Source of the DNA: Acanthacorydalis orientalis
Taxonomy: Eukaryota > Arthropoda > Insecta > Megaloptera > Corydalidae
Assembly: GCA_034766995.1 (NCBI GenBank)
Contig: CM068317.1
Span: forward strand, 20,000,714 to 20,064,713
Length of the DNA stretch: 64,000 bases
Direction: 5' to 3'
Below are positions 61,960 to 64,000 of this stretch, one piece after another. How positions within the stretch are numbered: position 1 is the stretch's first letter; each line of letters opens with the position of its first letter. A program made the translations under genes and the position numbers. The notes under the pieces were generated by a model that had not been told where the DNA came from, searched no databases, and saw only the letters and a program-made list of their open reading frames with translations.

Positions 61960-62199
61960 GTGATAGTGAAAACCAAATGGGCTATTCGCGCGAGGGCATA
62001 TTTTTCTGAACATATACCTTCCACTGGTAAAAAGAAACATCCTACAAAGAGATGTCACATGTACTCAAAAAGTAATATAAGAAGCGAAACGACTCGAAAG
62101 TGTAAAAAATGTCATTTACCAGAATGTTTCGAAAAGTTTTATACTCTACAGGACTATTTAATTAATGTTTTTATTTGTTATTTAATTATTCTTTATTAA
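61960..62199 (+). pseudogene. piggyBac transposase C-terminal cysteine-rich tail
   Basis: The frame reads basic residues, then GKKKHPTKRCHMYSKS, then RKCKKCHLPECFEKF and a short tail to a stop. The family pattern is C-x2-C … C-x2-C … C-F near the transposase C-terminus. Here Cys32, Cys48, Cys51 and Cys56 remain, and the second Cys is Tyr35. The catalytic part is absent. The frame's extension past DY is probably beyond the natural stop. Confidence 0.8.
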
Positions 62200-62868
62200 T
62201 TTTGTTTATTATTATTAAATTATAATATTTAGCAATGTATAAATATTCTTTTCTTTGCTAAGCTTTTACACAAATGTTAAACTAAAAAATAAATAGTATT
62301 TTTCGGTCAAATCGAATTTCAATTAATTCGTATGTCTAGGGGTTAATATTGCAAGTACAATACTGTTAATGTTCCTAAAGTCGAGCTAGTAGAAATTAAT
62401 ATATCATTTTATAACTTTTCAAGTGTTACGCAGTGACTAGGCGTCATTTCCATATCTCTATGATTGTTACCACTCTTCCCAAGTTGAATAAGTGTCGTTA
62501 ATTGTCTGATTGTGTCATAAGGTTGGAGACTTTTATTAAGATATAAAGCATTTTTTTTGTAGTTCAGTCTTTAGCCCGCTTTTTTCATTTGAGTTAACAG
62601 AGCTCTAAAGTGCCAATGAGGGCACTCTTCGTTGTGATGGTAGCCATCCATTTATATGTTTTTTGTACCGTATTTCCTTTTTGAGAAGTTCTAATTAAAT
62701 CTTTTTCCTAGTTGTCGATGTCTTGAAACTGCAAAAGTGCAATATCAGATTTCCACATTATATTTTTAACAAGTCACATATCGAATAATATAATATGTTT
62801 AATGGTTAATAGTATTAAGTCTACCGTACGTTGTCAAGATAATCAATAATTAATTATTATATTTAATA

Positions 62869-62898
62869 TGTGTATATGTATGTATATGTATGTATATG

Positions 62899-62946
<48 letters not shown>

Positions 62947-62950
62947 TATC
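62869..62950. repeat. (GTATAT)n(AT)n(AC)n microsatellite
   Basis: Three or more TATGTA units, about 17 AT repeats, then ACACAC. Confidence 0.95.
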
Positions 62951-63571
62951 GATCTAAATTCAATCACCTTTGAAGATATGTGTCGACAATCTTAGACATT
63001 TTGAACATAAATACTCCCATACGCGCTCAAGTAGTATTGACAACCAATTTTGATTGCTCAAATGTGTAGACATGACTGGAAGTTAGTACAAAGATTTTAA
63101 AAAAATTATACCAATGTTTTTTTGTCGGGTTTGTACAATCATTATGACTATCGTGACAGTTGATAGATTTTTTGGTAACATTTCCGTCGACATGCGCTTC
63201 ATAAGAATATAATAACAAAACTATCACTTATTTTATATTTTGATAAAATAAATTATTGAATTTTTTAAATTGTTTATCTATTTATGAATATACAACTTCT
63301 ACTCAGGGTAAATGCACGGGGAGTAGATGTTGTTTAATGGAAAAAAAATAGTATTCTCGCTTTCATAATGATATAATTATAGCCGATTTTTGAAATATAT
63401 TCTTTTCTTACTATATTTTAAACTATGTTTAATTTTGTATTCATTTAATTTTTCACCTTAACTTGTTATATAATTCTTCCTCTCCTGTCAAACATTTATT
63501 TTATAACTAAAAATAAAAAATCTTATATACAAAAATGAATAAAGAAATCTGCAATATAAAATTTATTTTTC

Positions 63572-63583
63572 ATATATATATAT

Positions 63584-63644
<61 letters not shown>

Positions 63645-63672
63645 CATACATACATAAACACACACACGTATG

Positions 63673-63731
<59 letters not shown>
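63572..63731. repeat. long compound (AT)n/(CATA)n/(AC)n microsatellite
   Basis: Two long AT runs flank CATACATACATACATA, an ACACACAC run and GTATGTATGTG, giving extensive self-complementarity. Confidence 0.95.
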
Positions 63732-63817
63732 TAGATATAGTTAATTATAAATGATTTATATAGAGGTGTCATGGTTTTATTTTTTGAAACGAAATCTCGA
63801 ACGTAGAAATTATATAA

Positions 63818-63842
63818 ATATATATATATATATATATATACA
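63818..63842. repeat. (AT)n microsatellite
   Basis: About 12 repeats followed by ACAC. Confidence 0.9.
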
Positions 63843-64000
63843 CAAGTCTAATGAATCGTTCTGAGTGTGTTAAAATGAAATTTATTGAATATATTAAGTG
63901 TATCGAAATAAATTACATATTTTATAAATCTGAATATTTGATACCATAACTGACTCATACAGAATGAATATTCAAATTATGCTAATACATAAATTATAAC

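Larger units (their letters stand above)
61709..62346 (+). mobile_element. internally deleted piggyBac element with TTAA target sites
   Basis: 638 bp between TTAA sites (61709-61712 and 62343-62346). The termini TTAACCCCTTGACATACAAA and, inverted, TTAACCCCTAGACATACGAA match at all but a few positions. It contains a transposase C-terminal piece (61960-62199) and an AT microsatellite (61837-61894) where the deleted coding part would be. It is a different piggyBac family from the one at 28.3 kb, judged by the termini. Confidence 0.88.
62347..64000. other. AT-rich noncoding stretch with microsatellites
   Basis: A less AT-rich segment at 62400-62760 has no recognised match. Microsatellites lie at 62869-62950, 63572-63731 and 63818-63842. 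No gene recognised. Confidence 0.5.

Overview
The window reads as insect nuclear DNA. It is very AT-rich (roughly four bases in five, judged by eye), full of long (AT)n microsatellites, and carries only one recognisable host coding exon. That exon (50408-51384, minus strand) belongs to an odd-skipped family C2H2 zinc-finger gene (odd / sob / bowl group). Very AT-rich noncoding DNA, this gene family and the dense mariner and piggyBac relics suit a hymenopteran such as a bee, but the species is not proven.

Layout. The host exon begins at a splice acceptor just upstream of its ATG and ends at a consensus donor inside the second zinc finger. The gene runs right to left. No exon completing the finger was found by eye in the 50 kb to its left, so most of that stretch is probably one very large downstream intron, possibly with intergenic DNA. 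The 12.6 kb to the right would be a 5' intron or upstream region. Both flanks contain short less AT-rich islands with dyad motifs that could be enhancers. This is inference.

Mobile DNA. Nine copies of one internally deleted mariner family (about 550 bp, one reduced to about 213 bp) lie at 3.1, 7.4, 9.5, 12.5, 26.4, 37.6, 43.6, 45.6 and 46.4 kb. They keep the N-terminal DNA-binding part of a transposase and have lost the catalytic core. Four other Tc1/mariner relics lie at 15.8, 30.6, 33.4 and 57.6 kb, with a possible fifth at 35.2 kb. piggyBac-type DNA is also frequent. There is a TTAA-bounded element at 28.3-29.5 kb and another at 61.7-62.3 kb, both keeping the C-terminal cysteine-rich tail. 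A C-terminal remnant with palindromic repeats lies at 5.6-6.3 kb, and three short TTAA MITE candidates at 19.8, 20.6 and 23.8 kb. Two non-LTR retrotransposon 3' ends are at 23.3 and 35.4 kb. No transposase looks intact.

Unexplained structure. There is a strong fold-back at 39.05-39.30 kb (arms about 67 bp, nearly identical), an older fold-back at 1.28-1.47 kb, and a weak dispersed repeat family with up to five copies. A duplicated CCAAT-type motif beside a GC-rich repeat lies at 30.1-30.55 kb, and several self-complementary (AC)n-(AT)n-(GT)n blocks are present. No tRNA, rRNA, CRISPR or bacterial-type feature was seen.
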